Made by a program: the position numbers and the translations under genes. Shown piece after piece: positions 1 to 8,600 of a stretch of 15,331 nucleotides of DNA. Below the pieces are notes generated by a model. It did not search any database and had not been told where the DNA came from. It saw only the letters and a list, made by a program, of their open reading frames with translations. The DNA lies in NCBI GenBank assembly GCA_938028645.1, contig CALIMD010000087.1:1-15331 (forward strand), written 5' to 3'. Within the stretch, counting starts at the first letter, position 1. Every line of letters starts with the position of its first letter. The DNA comes from an uncultured Alphaproteobacteria bacterium. Lineage in GTDB: Bacteria; Pseudomonadota; Alphaproteobacteria; Thalassobaculales; Thalassobaculaceae.

Positions 1-1696
1 CAGACATATTAAAGTAGGCGCCACCGGGACGCCCCCAATTTCCCGTTATAGCTGCTAAAAACATCAAAACACGGTTAGATTGAGTTGAATTCATATGTTG
101 ATTAATGCCCCTGCTTCCATAAATTATACAGCCATCCGCACTAGCTATCTTCTCAGCAAGAATTCGAATTTCTTGTGGTGTTAAATCAGCAATCTCTGCT
201 GCCCACTCGGGTGTATATTGTTTTCTTAATATAAATTCTTGCCATTTTCTCCAACCTAAAACCCATGAATTGCAAAAGTTCTCATCATGTAAATGGTTTG
301 ATAGAATGTGGTAAGCGATTGACAAACTCAGCGCCATATCGCCGCCAGGACGTATTGGAATATGCCAATCTGCTTTTGATGCCGTGACTGTTTTTCTTGG
401 ATCTATTACAATCATTTCAGCGCCGCGTTTTAGGCGCCAATCATTAATCATTCCAAAGTGTACGGGTCTTGTCTCTGCTTGGTTGTCTCCCCAATAAACA
501 TGAAGCGATGCGGAACCCATATCCTCCTCGGTATATGAATTACCAGGTCCTCCATACCCTTGAGTCATTGAATAAGCTAAATTTTTCCCAGATGAACAAA
601 AGGGTTCTGTTGTCACAAAATTAGGAGTTCCCCACAATTTTGCGAACATTCTTATATATCCACGATTAGTTAACGTGCCTGTTCTGGTTCCAGAGAATAG
701 TCCAAGAGATTCGCTACCGAATTGGGATTTTATTGTGATCAATCTTGCTGAAATTTCATCTAAAGCTTGTTTCCAACTCACGGGTTCAAATTTATTTTCT
801 CCGCGCTTTCCAATTCTTTTTAATGGTTGTGTGAGCCGTTCTTTACTCGAGTAAAGTTGGAGCGATAGTTGGGATTTGGGACAAACCTTTCCCTTTAATA
901 TCGGATCTTCATCGTTCCCGGTTACTTTCACCAGCTTATTTTTATGAAAATGGAATTTAGCCGTACAACTATTGAAGCAAATATTACAACCACCAGCTTC
1001 TATTCGGTCAGCTTTTCTTTCATCCCGTGAAAAGCCGTAGGGGAAGTCAACTTTTTTTTGAGAAATCTTATAACCTGTATCCAAAACGCTGGGTATAGTT
1101 CGCTTTTTCGCATCAAAAGGGTCATTTTGGTACTGTTTTCGATCTAAATAAATAGTGGCTGGGCCTAATAGGAAAGGATCATTATCAATCTGCTTTCTAC
1201 CCATAGAATCCGCTTTTGATTCTAGCTCATCTCGGGTTCCAAATGTTATCGCATTTGTTGGGCAAACTGATGCACATGCCGTGGTAATCCCTCCGTCTGC
1301 TCTATGTTCAAAGCATAAATCACATTTAACGGCGTGATGCCCATTCGAATCGTATCCCATTGCCCCGTAAGGACAAGCTGTGACGCATTCGCCACATCCA
1401 ACACAAGTATCCTCGTTGACACGTACAATTCCAGTAGTTGGGTCCTTGGTAATAGCTTTGGGGTTCACCGGACATGCTCGAATGCAGGCTGGTCTTTCGC
1501 ATTGCTGGCAGGATAAAGCTAGGAAGTCCAAGGGTGCTGATAGGTCAGGATCTTGTTTTTGCTCTTCACCCGCAAACCATACCACTCTGTTGCGACGTTC
1601 CCCGGGCCCTAGACCATTTTCAGTTTTGCATGCAACCTCGCAACTCTTGCATCCAGTGCACCGCTCAAGATCAATCATTAAGGCTAAGCGTGTCAT
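1..1696 (-). CDS. Fused [4Fe-4S] ferredoxin / molybdopterin oxidoreductase, C-terminus off the left edge
   Basis: I translated the minus strand from ATG at 1696: the frame is open for 565 codons to the window edge, so the gene is partial at its 3' end. Residues 1-150 are a DmsB/PsrB-like ferredoxin with 16 cysteines in four groups: C13/16/19/23, C63/66/71/75, C98/101/104/108 and C125/128/141/145, enough for four [4Fe-4S] clusters. After a linker of about 85 residues comes a DMSO-reductase-superfamily catalytic domain: its own cluster motif C237, C240, C244, C272, then C367 in an F-C-S-S-G-K context, where the Mo ligand is expected. In most relatives these two parts are separate subunits. There is no Tat or Sec signal: the first cluster begins at residue 13, so the enzyme should stay in the cytoplasm. 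The start overlaps the upstream cytochrome gene by 4 bases (ATGA), implying translational coupling. The Mo-ligand context recalls the polysulfide/thiosulfate reductase and SoeA branch; the substrate is unknown. Confidence 0.93.
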   Translation of the reverse strand, partial: MTRLALMIDLERCTGCKSCEVACKTENGLGPGERRNRVVWFAGEEQKQDPDLSAPLDFLALSCQQCERPACIRACPVNPKAITKDPTTGIVRVNEDTCVGCGECVTACPYGAMGYDSNGHHAVKCDLCFEHRADGGITTACASVCPTNAITFGTRDELESKADSMGRKQIDNDPFLLGPATIYLDRKQYQNDPFDAKKRTIPSVLDTGYKISQKKVDFPYGFSRDERKADRIEAGGCNICFNSCTAKFHFHKNKLVKVTGNDEDPILKGKVCPKSQLSLQLYSSKERLTQPLKRIGKRGENKFEPVSWKQALDEISARLITIKSQFGSESLGLFSGTRTGTLTNRGYIRMFAKLWGTPNFVTTEPFCSSGKNLAYSMTQGYGGPGNSYTEEDMGSASLHVYWGDNQAETRPVHFGMINDWRLKRGAEMIVIDPRKTVTASKADWHIPIRPGGDMALSLSIAYHILSNHLHDENFCNSWVLGWRKWQEFILRKQYTPEWAAEIADLTPQEIRILAEKIASADGCIIYGSRGINQHMNSTQSNRVLMFLAAITGNWGRPGGAYFNMS

Positions 1697-2487
1697 GATC
1701 CCCACTCTGTTATATGCCACCAATAGATGTGACGATCTTCGGCAACATACCCCGCAAAAAATATTGTGGTGACGATGTGTATTATGAGACCTAGTAAAAA
1801 AGCTATAGATAAAAGCTGATGAATACTACGATAATATGCTTGAAAAAATGGCACCGATTTTCGTGTTTCCAAAAGACCTGCTTCTTTCCCGACAGCGTGA
1901 TTGTATCGAAAGGCTAAAACGGGCGTTTTTATCCAGTTTCTTGCTTGTATGGAGAAAAAGGCTTCGTTAGCTGAGGGATCGATTTTTTTTAACAGACGCT
2001 GCTTGTGGGCAATTAAGTGTTTAAGTTCATTTCGCATGGTTTCGTCAGGTGCAGAAAATCCAGTGCGCTTAGTTCCAAAAGTATTTTCCATTTGCCTAGA
2101 GAGAACCAAGCGCGCATATATGCCTAGGATGGCTATTACGAGGAGTAAAATAAGTAATATTCCTGGGATACTGAGTACAGCCAAGCCTGAATGTGCAATT
2201 ATTAAAATAAAACCTATATTAGCTAACCAAACATGCGCTTTGAATCCACTTCTCCCTGGTTTACCAAAGCGTTTAGCGAGTACAGCTAGAAATGATAATA
2301 TCAGTAATATAGACCCAATAATGGCGGCTGATTGAAGCAGGGGGCTTCCCGGTTGTCTTAATCCGATAGGCAAACAGTCTACGGCTACTAAAGTAATTAA
2401 ACTAATTATGATCGCGCCACAAACTATGGTTATGAGATAAAAATTACTTAAGTCTTGGGATTTTGTTTTATTCAAAGATTTAATCAA
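1693..2487 (-). CDS. Diheme b-type cytochrome membrane subunit (probable quinone-reactive anchor)
   Basis: A 264-residue protein with about five hydrophobic segments (roughly residues 17-38, 52-72, 85-103, 105-128 and 222-246) and a soluble, basic loop at 130-220. Segment 3 carries H85 and H99, segment 5 carries H223 and H237: two H-x13-H pairs, the spacing used by respiratory diheme cytochromes b. With a basic N-terminus inside, segments 3 and 5 run in the same direction and the large loop faces the cytoplasm, where it could dock the Fe-S/Mo protein. It is not a DmsC/NrfD-type anchor by appearance. The start is TTG at 2487, overlapping the dioxygenase stop by 4 bases (TTGA); no in-frame ATG lies nearby, so a coupled TTG start is the best choice. 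Its stop overlaps the start of the next gene. Likely role: passing electrons between the Mo enzyme and the quinone pool. I cannot assign a named family. Confidence 0.85.
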   Translation of the reverse strand: MIKSLNKTKSQDLSNFYLITIVCGAIIISLITLVAVDCLPIGLRQPGSPLLQSAAIIGSILLILSFLAVLAKRFGKPGRSGFKAHVWLANIGFILIIAHSGLAVLSIPGILLILLLVIAILGIYARLVLSRQMENTFGTKRTGFSAPDETMRNELKHLIAHKQRLLKKIDPSANEAFFSIQARNWIKTPVLAFRYNHAVGKEAGLLETRKSVPFFQAYYRSIHQLLSIAFLLGLIIHIVTTIFFAGYVAEDRHIYWWHITEWGS

Positions 2488-3320
2488 CGTGGTTCACACC
2501 CCTCGAGCGTGATGCGTTGCATGTGGCGCCGTTTTTTCTGGTAATCATTAATGGCATTATGAAGTGTTGTTCTGTTATCCCAAACAGCAATTGATCCATC
2601 TCTCCATCTAAATCGGCAGGTAAATTCTGGCTTTACCATAAAGTCACAAAGGTAATCGATTAAAGGTTTACTTTCATCTTCCGACATATCCTTAAATTTA
2701 TACGTATGGGATTTATTGATATAAATAGACTTGTTTCCAGTATCCGGATGAGTGCGTATCACGGGATGCTCTGACTCAAAACTTTTGGATTTTTTATTAT
2801 AGGCGCCCTTCATCGCATTCAGTCTGTTCATACCGGCAGCTCTACCGCCTTTATAGCCTTTCTCAGAGGAGTTAATTCCAATTATGTTGCATAATAACTT
2901 TTTCATTCCTTCTGAGAGTTCTTCGTATGCCATATTTGTGTTGCAGAAGAGTGTATCCCCGCCATATTCAGGCACTTTTTTGGCATATAATAGTGTGGCT
3001 TTTGCTGGCTGCTTCATATAACTTGTGTCCGAGTGCCAGGATCCCCCAAAATTTTTTTCATCGGCCTCCGTTTTTATTATTTCTATTACCTCTGGCACGT
3101 CTGGTAGCCCCTGGATAAAAGGATAAACGGCGGGCTCCCCAAATATTTTTGAGAATTTTAAAAGGCCGATAGCAGACAGAGTTTGCTCTCTAAAAAAAAG
3201 CACTCGGTGTTTTAGAAAGGCTTCATAGAGTTCGCTGGTTTGACTGTTGGAAAGTTTAACCGAGACATCCAGTCCAGATACTTCGGCACCCAATGCGCCT
3301 GAAATAGGAATTATTTTCAT
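2484..3320 (-). CDS. TauD/TfdA-family Fe(II)/2-oxoglutarate-dependent dioxygenase
   Basis: A 278-residue protein, the usual length for taurine dioxygenase relatives. The iron-binding triad is visible: H96 and D98 in an H-S-D motif and H254 in a W-D-N-R-T-T-L-H context. T123 (G-G-D-T) and R269 sit where TauD binds 2-oxoglutarate, so the active site looks intact. The H-P-V-I-R-T-H-P stretch at 185-192 is also typical. Members couple oxidative decarboxylation of 2-oxoglutarate to hydroxylation; taurine and alkanesulfonate enzymes thereby release sulfite, others cleave aryloxyacetates, sulfate esters or other small acids. The substrate cannot be read from sequence. It is the first gene of the minus-strand unit and overlaps the cytochrome gene by 4 bases. 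ATG at 3320 is chosen because homologous N-termini begin just before the G-A-x-V-S-G-L-D segment; no strong ribosome site precedes it. The enzyme is expected to be soluble and cytoplasmic. Confidence 0.92.
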   Translation of the reverse strand: MKIIPISGALGAEVSGLDVSVKLSNSQTSELYEAFLKHRVLFFREQTLSAIGLLKFSKIFGEPAVYPFIQGLPDVPEVIEIIKTEADEKNFGGSWHSDTSYMKQPAKATLLYAKKVPEYGGDTLFCNTNMAYEELSEGMKKLLCNIIGINSSEKGYKGGRAAGMNRLNAMKGAYNKKSKSFESEHPVIRTHPDTGNKSIYINKSHTYKFKDMSEDESKPLIDYLCDFMVKPEFTCRFRWRDGSIAVWDNRTTLHNAINDYQKKRRHMQRITLEGCEPR

Positions 3321-3541
3321 ATGAAGGTTGGCCCAATAGAATATTTTAAAATCTAAACAAATTTATAACATTCCAATACCTTAACCTATTTTTATTCATT
3401 TTCGCGAGAGTAAATTTCTATTGACCGTTAAAATGGTTTGTCGCCCCGATGAGATGTGTCAAAGTTTGTAGAGTGTTAAGATATGTGGTCTTATTAGTTA
3501 ATATATGCGATCGAGTTTTTTTTGAATTTAGGCATTTGCAC

Positions 3542-3547
3542 TATAAT
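3542..3547 (+). promoter_or_regulatory. Candidate -10 box for the acyl-CoA synthetase gene
   Basis: A perfect TATAAT lies 17 bases before the chosen ATG at 3565. At 17-base spacing the upstream hexamer (3519-3524, TTTTTG) is a poor -35 match. Transcription would start near 3554, giving a very short leader. This is a pattern match in AT-rich DNA. Confidence 0.35.
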
Positions 3548-3554
3548 CGTTTAT

Positions 3555-3560
3555 GGGGGA
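3555..3560 (+). promoter_or_regulatory. Ribosome binding site favouring the start at 3565
   Basis: GGGGGA stands 4 bases before ATG 3565. An in-frame ATG also exists at 3553, but no purine-rich site precedes it; it would only work as a leaderless start given the nearby TATAAT. Family N-termini also fit 3565 better. Confidence 0.5.
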
Positions 3561-3564
3561 TACC

Positions 3565-5253
3565 ATGCTGGATCAAAGTTATAGTCATGGAGCGAGCACG
3601 AAACCTTTAATTGGTGAGACATTAGGCGCCAATTTTGACTCAGCAGTAAAAAAATGGGGTGAAAGAGATGCACTTATTGTCCGACATCAAAATATTCGAT
3701 GGTCGTATCTGGAATTACAAGAAAAAGTTAATGCGTTTGCGGCAGGTTTACTAAGTTTAGGCCTCGAACCGGGAGATAGAGTAGGAATTTGGTCTCCCAA
3801 CAATAGTGAATGGGTGATTGTTCAATATGCCACCGCCAAGGCAGGATTAATTTTAGTCAATATTAATCCTGCATATAGGGTCGCAGAGCTCGAATATGCG
3901 ATCAATAAAGTTAGCTGTAAGGCATTGATTTTAGCCTCAAGCTTTAAATCCAGCGATTATGTCTCAATGGTAGGCGAGTTGGCACCGGAAATTAGTAAAA
4001 GTACGCCCGGTAATATTAGCTGTATTCGGTTGCCAAGTTTAAAGACCCTAATACAAATAGGAGGTAAAACGAATGACGGATATTTTGATTTTGAACAGAT
4101 ATCAGGCCTTGCTTCAAATAAAGGCCGTGAACGATTAGAAACCCTATCAGACGAATTGCAATTCGACGACCCAATAAATATCCAGTTCACCAGTGGAACA
4201 ACGGGTTTTCCTAAAGGAGCCACCCTTACCCATTTTAATGTATTAAATAATGGATATTTTACGGGGGAAGGGTTGAAGTTCACTTCAAGTGACAAACTTT
4301 GTGTCCCCGTGCCTCTTTATCATTGCTTTGGTATGGTTTTGAGTAATGTCGCCGCTCTGACGCATGGGGCTGCTTTGGTTTATCCAGCGGAGGCATTTGA
4401 TCCGCTGACAGTTCTTGAGACAGTTGAGGCTGAGCGATGTACGGCACTGCATGGTGTTCCCACGATGTTTATTGCTGAATTAGGGCATCCAAACTTTAAA
4501 GAGTTTGACCTCTCTTCTTTACGAACGGGTATTATGGCGGGTTCCCCTTGCCCTATAGAAGTCATGCGTCGTGTTGTTGATGAAATGCATTGTAAAGAGA
4601 TGATCATCGCTTATGGCATGACAGAAACCAGTCCCATTATCACACTGACCAAAACGGATGACCCCATTGAAAAACAAGTGACAACTGTTGGCCGTATTTC
4701 GCCCCATGTAGAGGTGAAAATTGTAGATGATAGTGGCCGCATTGTAGCGCCTGGGAACACAGGTGAGTTACTGTCCCGTGGATACAATGTTATGCAAGGT
4801 TATTGGGATGATCCCGAACTTACAGCAGAAAGCATTGATGTCGCCGGTTGGATGCATACAGGTGATTTAGCGACTATGGACGAAGAGGGCTTTTGTAATA
4901 TTGTTGGTCGCGTAAAAGACATGGTCATTCGCGGAGGGGAAAATATTTATCCTCGAGAAATAGAGGAGTATCTGTACAGGTACCACAAAATTAGTGATGT
5001 ACAGGTTTTTGGTATTCCAGATGAGAAATTTGTCGAAGAATTGTGCGCTTGGATAATATTAAAACCGGAGGAGACTGCGACCGAAGATGATATTAGAGAG
5101 TTTTGTGACGGACAAATAGCACATTATAAAATACCGAGGTATATGCGTTTCGTGGATGCTTTTCCGATGACGATAACAGGTAAAGTGCAAAAATTTGCTA
5201 TGCGAGATACCATGATTAAAGAATTAGGAATAAACGATATGAAAACTGCTTAA
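3565..5253 (+). CDS. Acyl-CoA synthetase (AMP-forming, ACSF2-like)
   Basis: A 562-residue adenylate-forming ligase (566 if started at 3553). Numbering from 3565: the phosphate-binding loop T-S-G-T-T-G-F-P-K-G is at 209-218, the Y-G-M-T-E adenine/ATP motif at 350-354, H-T-G-D at 431-434 with D434 the ribose-binding aspartate, the hinge region around D452, and the adenylation lysine K540 in a T-G-K motif near the C-terminus. All expected catalytic positions are present, so it should activate a carboxylic acid to acyl-AMP and then acyl-CoA in the cytoplasm. The N-terminus (S-Y-x-H-G, P-L-I-G-x-T) resembles the fatty-acyl-CoA synthetase group that includes human ACSF2 and many bacterial medium-chain enzymes. 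DmdB-type methylmercaptopropionate ligases belong to the same superfamily, so the acid cannot be fixed. The gene stands alone, divergent from the dioxygenase unit, with 126 bases before the next plus-strand gene. Confidence 0.93.
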   Translation: MLDQSYSHGASTKPLIGETLGANFDSAVKKWGERDALIVRHQNIRWSYLELQEKVNAFAAGLLSLGLEPGDRVGIWSPNNSEWVIVQYATAKAGLILVNINPAYRVAELEYAINKVSCKALILASSFKSSDYVSMVGELAPEISKSTPGNISCIRLPSLKTLIQIGGKTNDGYFDFEQISGLASNKGRERLETLSDELQFDDPINIQFTSGTTGFPKGATLTHFNVLNNGYFTGEGLKFTSSDKLCVPVPLYHCFGMVLSNVAALTHGAALVYPAEAFDPLTVLETVEAERCTALHGVPTMFIAELGHPNFKEFDLSSLRTGIMAGSPCPIEVMRRVVDEMHCKEMIIAYGMTETSPIITLTKTDDPIEKQVTTVGRISPHVEVKIVDDSGRIVAPGNTGELLSRGYNVMQGYWDDPELTAESIDVAGWMHTGDLATMDEEGFCNIVGRVKDMVIRGGENIYPREIEEYLYRYHKISDVQVFGIPDEKFVEELCAWIILKPEETATEDDIREFCDGQIAHYKIPRYMRFVDAFPMTITGKVQKFAMRDTMIKELGINDMKTA

Positions 5254-5319
5254 TGTTCTGTTTTTGGTTTACATATTAATTTTGTTAGGGTTTCTTTAAA
5301 TTGTCTCCTGTTCTAGGTT

Positions 5320-5351
5320 CTATCGGTGCGAGTTGCTCAACTCGATGATAG
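5320..5351 (+). repeat. Hairpin-forming inverted repeat before the small charged gene
   Basis: The arms CGAGTTG (5329-5335) and CAACTCG (5338-5344) are perfectly complementary, and an outer pair CTATC (5320-5324) / GATAG (5347-5351) extends the stem across a small internal loop. No T-run follows, so it is not a standard intrinsic terminator. It could be an operator, an mRNA 5' structure for the small gene at 5380, or an mRNA 3'-end structure for the synthetase gene. Confidence 0.4.
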
Positions 5352-5379
5352 CTAAAACTCTTGGAAAAAAGGTATAACT

Positions 5380-5532
5380 ATGGCTATCAAAACTAACTAT
5401 AAATTTGAAAAAATGGAACGCGATCGACTGAAGGCCGAAAAGAAAAAACGCCGAATGGAAGAAAAAAGAATGAACCAGTCGAAAGATAAAAATTCCTTTG
5501 ACGCTGAAACAGTGGAAGAAAAAGAAGAGTAA
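5380..5532 (+). CDS. Small highly charged hypothetical protein (50 residues)
   Basis: ATG at 5380 is preceded by an AAAAAGG ribosome site ending 7 bases upstream (5366-5372), and the frame closes at TAA 5530-5532. The product is dominated by Lys, Arg and Glu: a basic block at about residues 13-32 (K-A-E-K-K-K-R-R) and an acidic tail ending E-E-K-E-E. It contains no cysteine, no membrane segment and no long hydrophobic stretch, so it is probably a soluble helix or a disordered protein able to bind nucleic acid or ribosomes. Short proteins of similar composition are, as I recall, seen as conserved hypotheticals in alphaproteobacteria. A good ribosome site, gene-sized gaps on both sides and the sharp change from basic to acidic support a real gene. 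It lies 72 bases before the ABC exporter and may share its transcript. The function is unknown. Confidence 0.65.
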   Translation: MAIKTNYKFEKMERDRLKAEKKKRRMEEKRMNQSKDKNSFDAETVEEKEE

Positions 5533-5593
5533 CCAGGCTTCCTGTTTTCAACAACAATCGTGTTTCTATCACTTTAAAACTCATTTTAGAAAA

Positions 5594-5598
5594 AAGAG
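5594..5598 (+). promoter_or_regulatory. Ribosome binding site deciding the exporter start
   Basis: AAGAG lies 6 bases before ATG 5605. A TTG directly upstream (5602) would be only 3 bases from this site, so ATG 5605 is preferred. Confidence 0.45.
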
Positions 5599-5604
5599 TG
5601 TTTG

Positions 5605-8600
5605 ATGCATTTAGAACTTCGTTTATGGCAATTTACTAAGGGTGTCAGATCCCGAATTTTTTATTCTATGATCATTGGATTACTCTCGTCTGGATTTGGT
5701 GTTGCGCGTCTGGCTTTACTCGGTTGGTTAATAGGAAAGGTATTTAATGGAGCTACCGTAATAGACCTGTTAATTCCCTCGGCAGCAATTATTGCAGTGA
5801 TGGTTTTGCGTGGTGTTTTAGAACATTTTCGCACCATGATAGCTCACAAAACTGCCGCTCAAGTTCAAAAAAAACTGCGTAAAAATTTATTTGATCATAT
5901 CACAACACTAGGACCGGCTTATACTGGAAGTCAACGTTCTGGAGCATTGACACTTTCAATTGTTGAGGGTGTTGAACAACTAGAAACGTATTTTGGGCAA
6001 TATTTACCTCAGCTACTGATATCGTTTTTTACCCCTATTCTCATATTTATTTTTGTGGCTTTTATAGATCTCCCGGTAGCAGGTGTACTAGTTGGTTTTG
6101 CCTTGCTTGCCTTATTCCTACCAGCATTGTGGCACAGCTTAGATGTTAAAAATTCAAAAGGTAGGCAGCATTCCTATGCTGTCTTTGCTTCAGAGTTTTT
6201 GGATTCAATTCAAGGGTTGGCAACGTTAAAGGCATTTGGACAAAGCACAAACCGTGCAGATTCTTTGGAATTTAAGGCGCGAGATTTATTCAGGAAAACC
6301 ATGTGGGTTTTGGGCACCAATGTGCTCTCAAGAGGTATCACTGATTGTTCAATTACGATTGGAGCTGCTGCTGCATTGGCGTTAGGGGCAAGTAGAGTTG
6401 TAAATGAGCAGATGGAATTAAGTGGATTACTCATCATTTTATTAATGGGGGTTGAAATTTTTAGGCCAATGCGAGATTTGCGGAGTGTGTTGCATCAAGG
6501 AATGGTCGGAATGTCAGCAGCGCAGGGCATATACGATATATTAGATGCTAAGCCCCAGGTAGAAAATAAAAGTTCCAAACCCATTACCGAGCGGTTAACG
6601 CCCTCAATCTCATTCAGAAATGTCCAATTCAGTTATCTAAACTCTTTAAGGTCAGTTTATCAAAATTTGAGTTTTGATGTTGCTGCGGGTGAATGTTTAG
6701 GGGTGGTCGGGCCAAGTGGATGCGGAAAGTCTTCCTTGGTAAAACTAATTTTGCGCTTTTTCGACCCACAAGGCGGTATAATAACTCTTGGAGGCGTCGA
6801 TCTAAAGGAGATGAGCTTTTCGCAAATTAGAGAGAATATAGCGGTTGTTAATCAAGATACGTTTCTATTTCATGGAACTGTCGGCGATAATATAAGAATG
6901 GGACGCCCAGAAGCGAGTGATGAAGAACTTCGCCTGGCGGCTAAGTCAGCTAATATCGACGACTTCATCAAATCGTTGCCGCAGCAGTATGATACTGTAA
7001 TCGGAGAAAAGGGAATTAAGTTATCTGGAGGTCAACGACAGAGGGTTGCTATCGCGCGGGCGATACTGCGTGATTCTCCAATTCTTATCTTAGACGAAGC
7101 GTTATCGGCCGTAGATGCAGAAAATGAGGCTATTATCCAAGATGCCTTAAATAAACTAATGGTTGGCCGAACCACCATTATTTTAGCGCACCGTTTATCA
7201 AGTATAATAGATTGCGATCGAATAATTGTTTTAGATGATGGCGAGGTTGTTGAAACAGGTATCCATAGCGACTTAATTTCTAGAGATAATACATACTCTG
7301 CTTTGATGCGAGATCAAGCGATGCAAGCTGGTTCCGCACATCGAATAAAGGAGGTTGCTAAAAGTGCCTATAATTCAAAAATTGATAATCTTGACAATAT
7401 CTCTGGAGGCGCAAAAACCCCTGAAACGGAAGGCGTAATAAAAGCAGAAGGATTGAACTGGTACCAGGTAATCAAATCACTAATGGGTGTAATAATGCCA
7501 TGGAAGGGACGACTAGGTCTGACATTCTTTTTTGGTGTTACTAGGGTGCTTGCCTACATAGGTGTTGGTGTCGCGAGCGCCTTGATAGTCTTGAGTTTGA
7601 AAAATGGTACTGATTATGATCAGTACTTGATTTGGCTTTGGATGCTTGCACCACTGGCAGGTATTACTCACTGGCTTGAGTCTTGGGTAGCGCACGATAT
7701 GGCATTTAGATTGTTAGCGGAGATGCGAATTGATGCCTTTAGAAAACTTGATGCTCTAGCTCCCTCTTATTTAGTCAGGCGCCGGACTGGGGACCTCATG
7801 AACCTGGCTACCCACGATATTGAACTCATAGAGTACTTTTTTGCTCATACAGTTGCTCCCGCATTCGTGGCCTTCCTAATCCCTAGCCTCGTGCTGATAG
7901 TTCTTGGGACCCAAAGTTTATGGATTGCGGCAGCACTTTTACCATTTTTAATTGCGGTTGGTTTAAGTCCATTTTTGATGCGTGGAAGTGTTGATAGACT
8001 TGGCTCTAAAGCACGTGAGGCATCGGGCGAATTAGGTGCATACGCTATAGACTCAATTCAGGGGTTAGGTGAGATAATAACTTTCCAAGATGAAGAACGC
8101 CGAGCCAAAGGTTTTGATAGGCTAGCAGATACGCATATAGCACTCCGAATACCTTTCTTTAAGCAACTGACTTTTCAACACAGCTTGCTAGAGGTTTTAA
8201 CCGGTTTTGGAGGGTTAGCAGTTGTGGTTTCTGGTACCCTGATGGTTCAGCATGGAGAGGTTAGCTCCGGAATCTTACCTCTTTTAACATTACTTGCGAT
8301 GTCCGCATTTTTGCCTGTATCAGAGATCGCACAAATAGGCAGACAACTAGCGGACACACTAGGTTCCACGAGACGTTACTATGCACTGGAAAATGAACCC
8401 ATACCTGTTGTGGACGGACCGGGTGCTCCTCCTGCTAAAAAATCTGAGGCGAGTTTGGAAATGCAAGGATTGACCTTTTCCTACCCAGGCCAAACACGTT
8501 ACGCATTAAGGGATATTGATTTGAAAATATTATCTGGGGAGACAGTGGCCCTTGTGGGCACGTCTGGCGCAGGAAAAACAACAACGGCACAGATGTTAAT

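Larger units (their letters stand above)
3321..3564. promoter_or_regulatory. Intergenic spacer between divergent genes
   Basis: About 240 AT-rich bases separate the divergently transcribed dioxygenase unit and acyl-CoA synthetase gene, so promoters for both should lie here. I see no convincing coding frame. A TATAAT box lies near the right end; I could not place a good promoter for the leftward unit. Confidence 0.6.

Noticed and set aside
1246..1772. Several short open frames on both strands
   Set aside because: They lie inside the clean minus-strand ferredoxin/Mo reading frame, which has a full set of cysteine motifs; these frames are shadows.
1901..2335. A 144-codon plus-strand frame
   Set aside because: It is antisense to the cytochrome b gene, whose paired histidines and overlaps with neighbours make it the real gene.
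3316..3325. Palindrome TTCATATGAA over the dioxygenase start codon
   Set aside because: A 10-base palindrome in AT-rich DNA is expected by chance and shows no second copy nearby.
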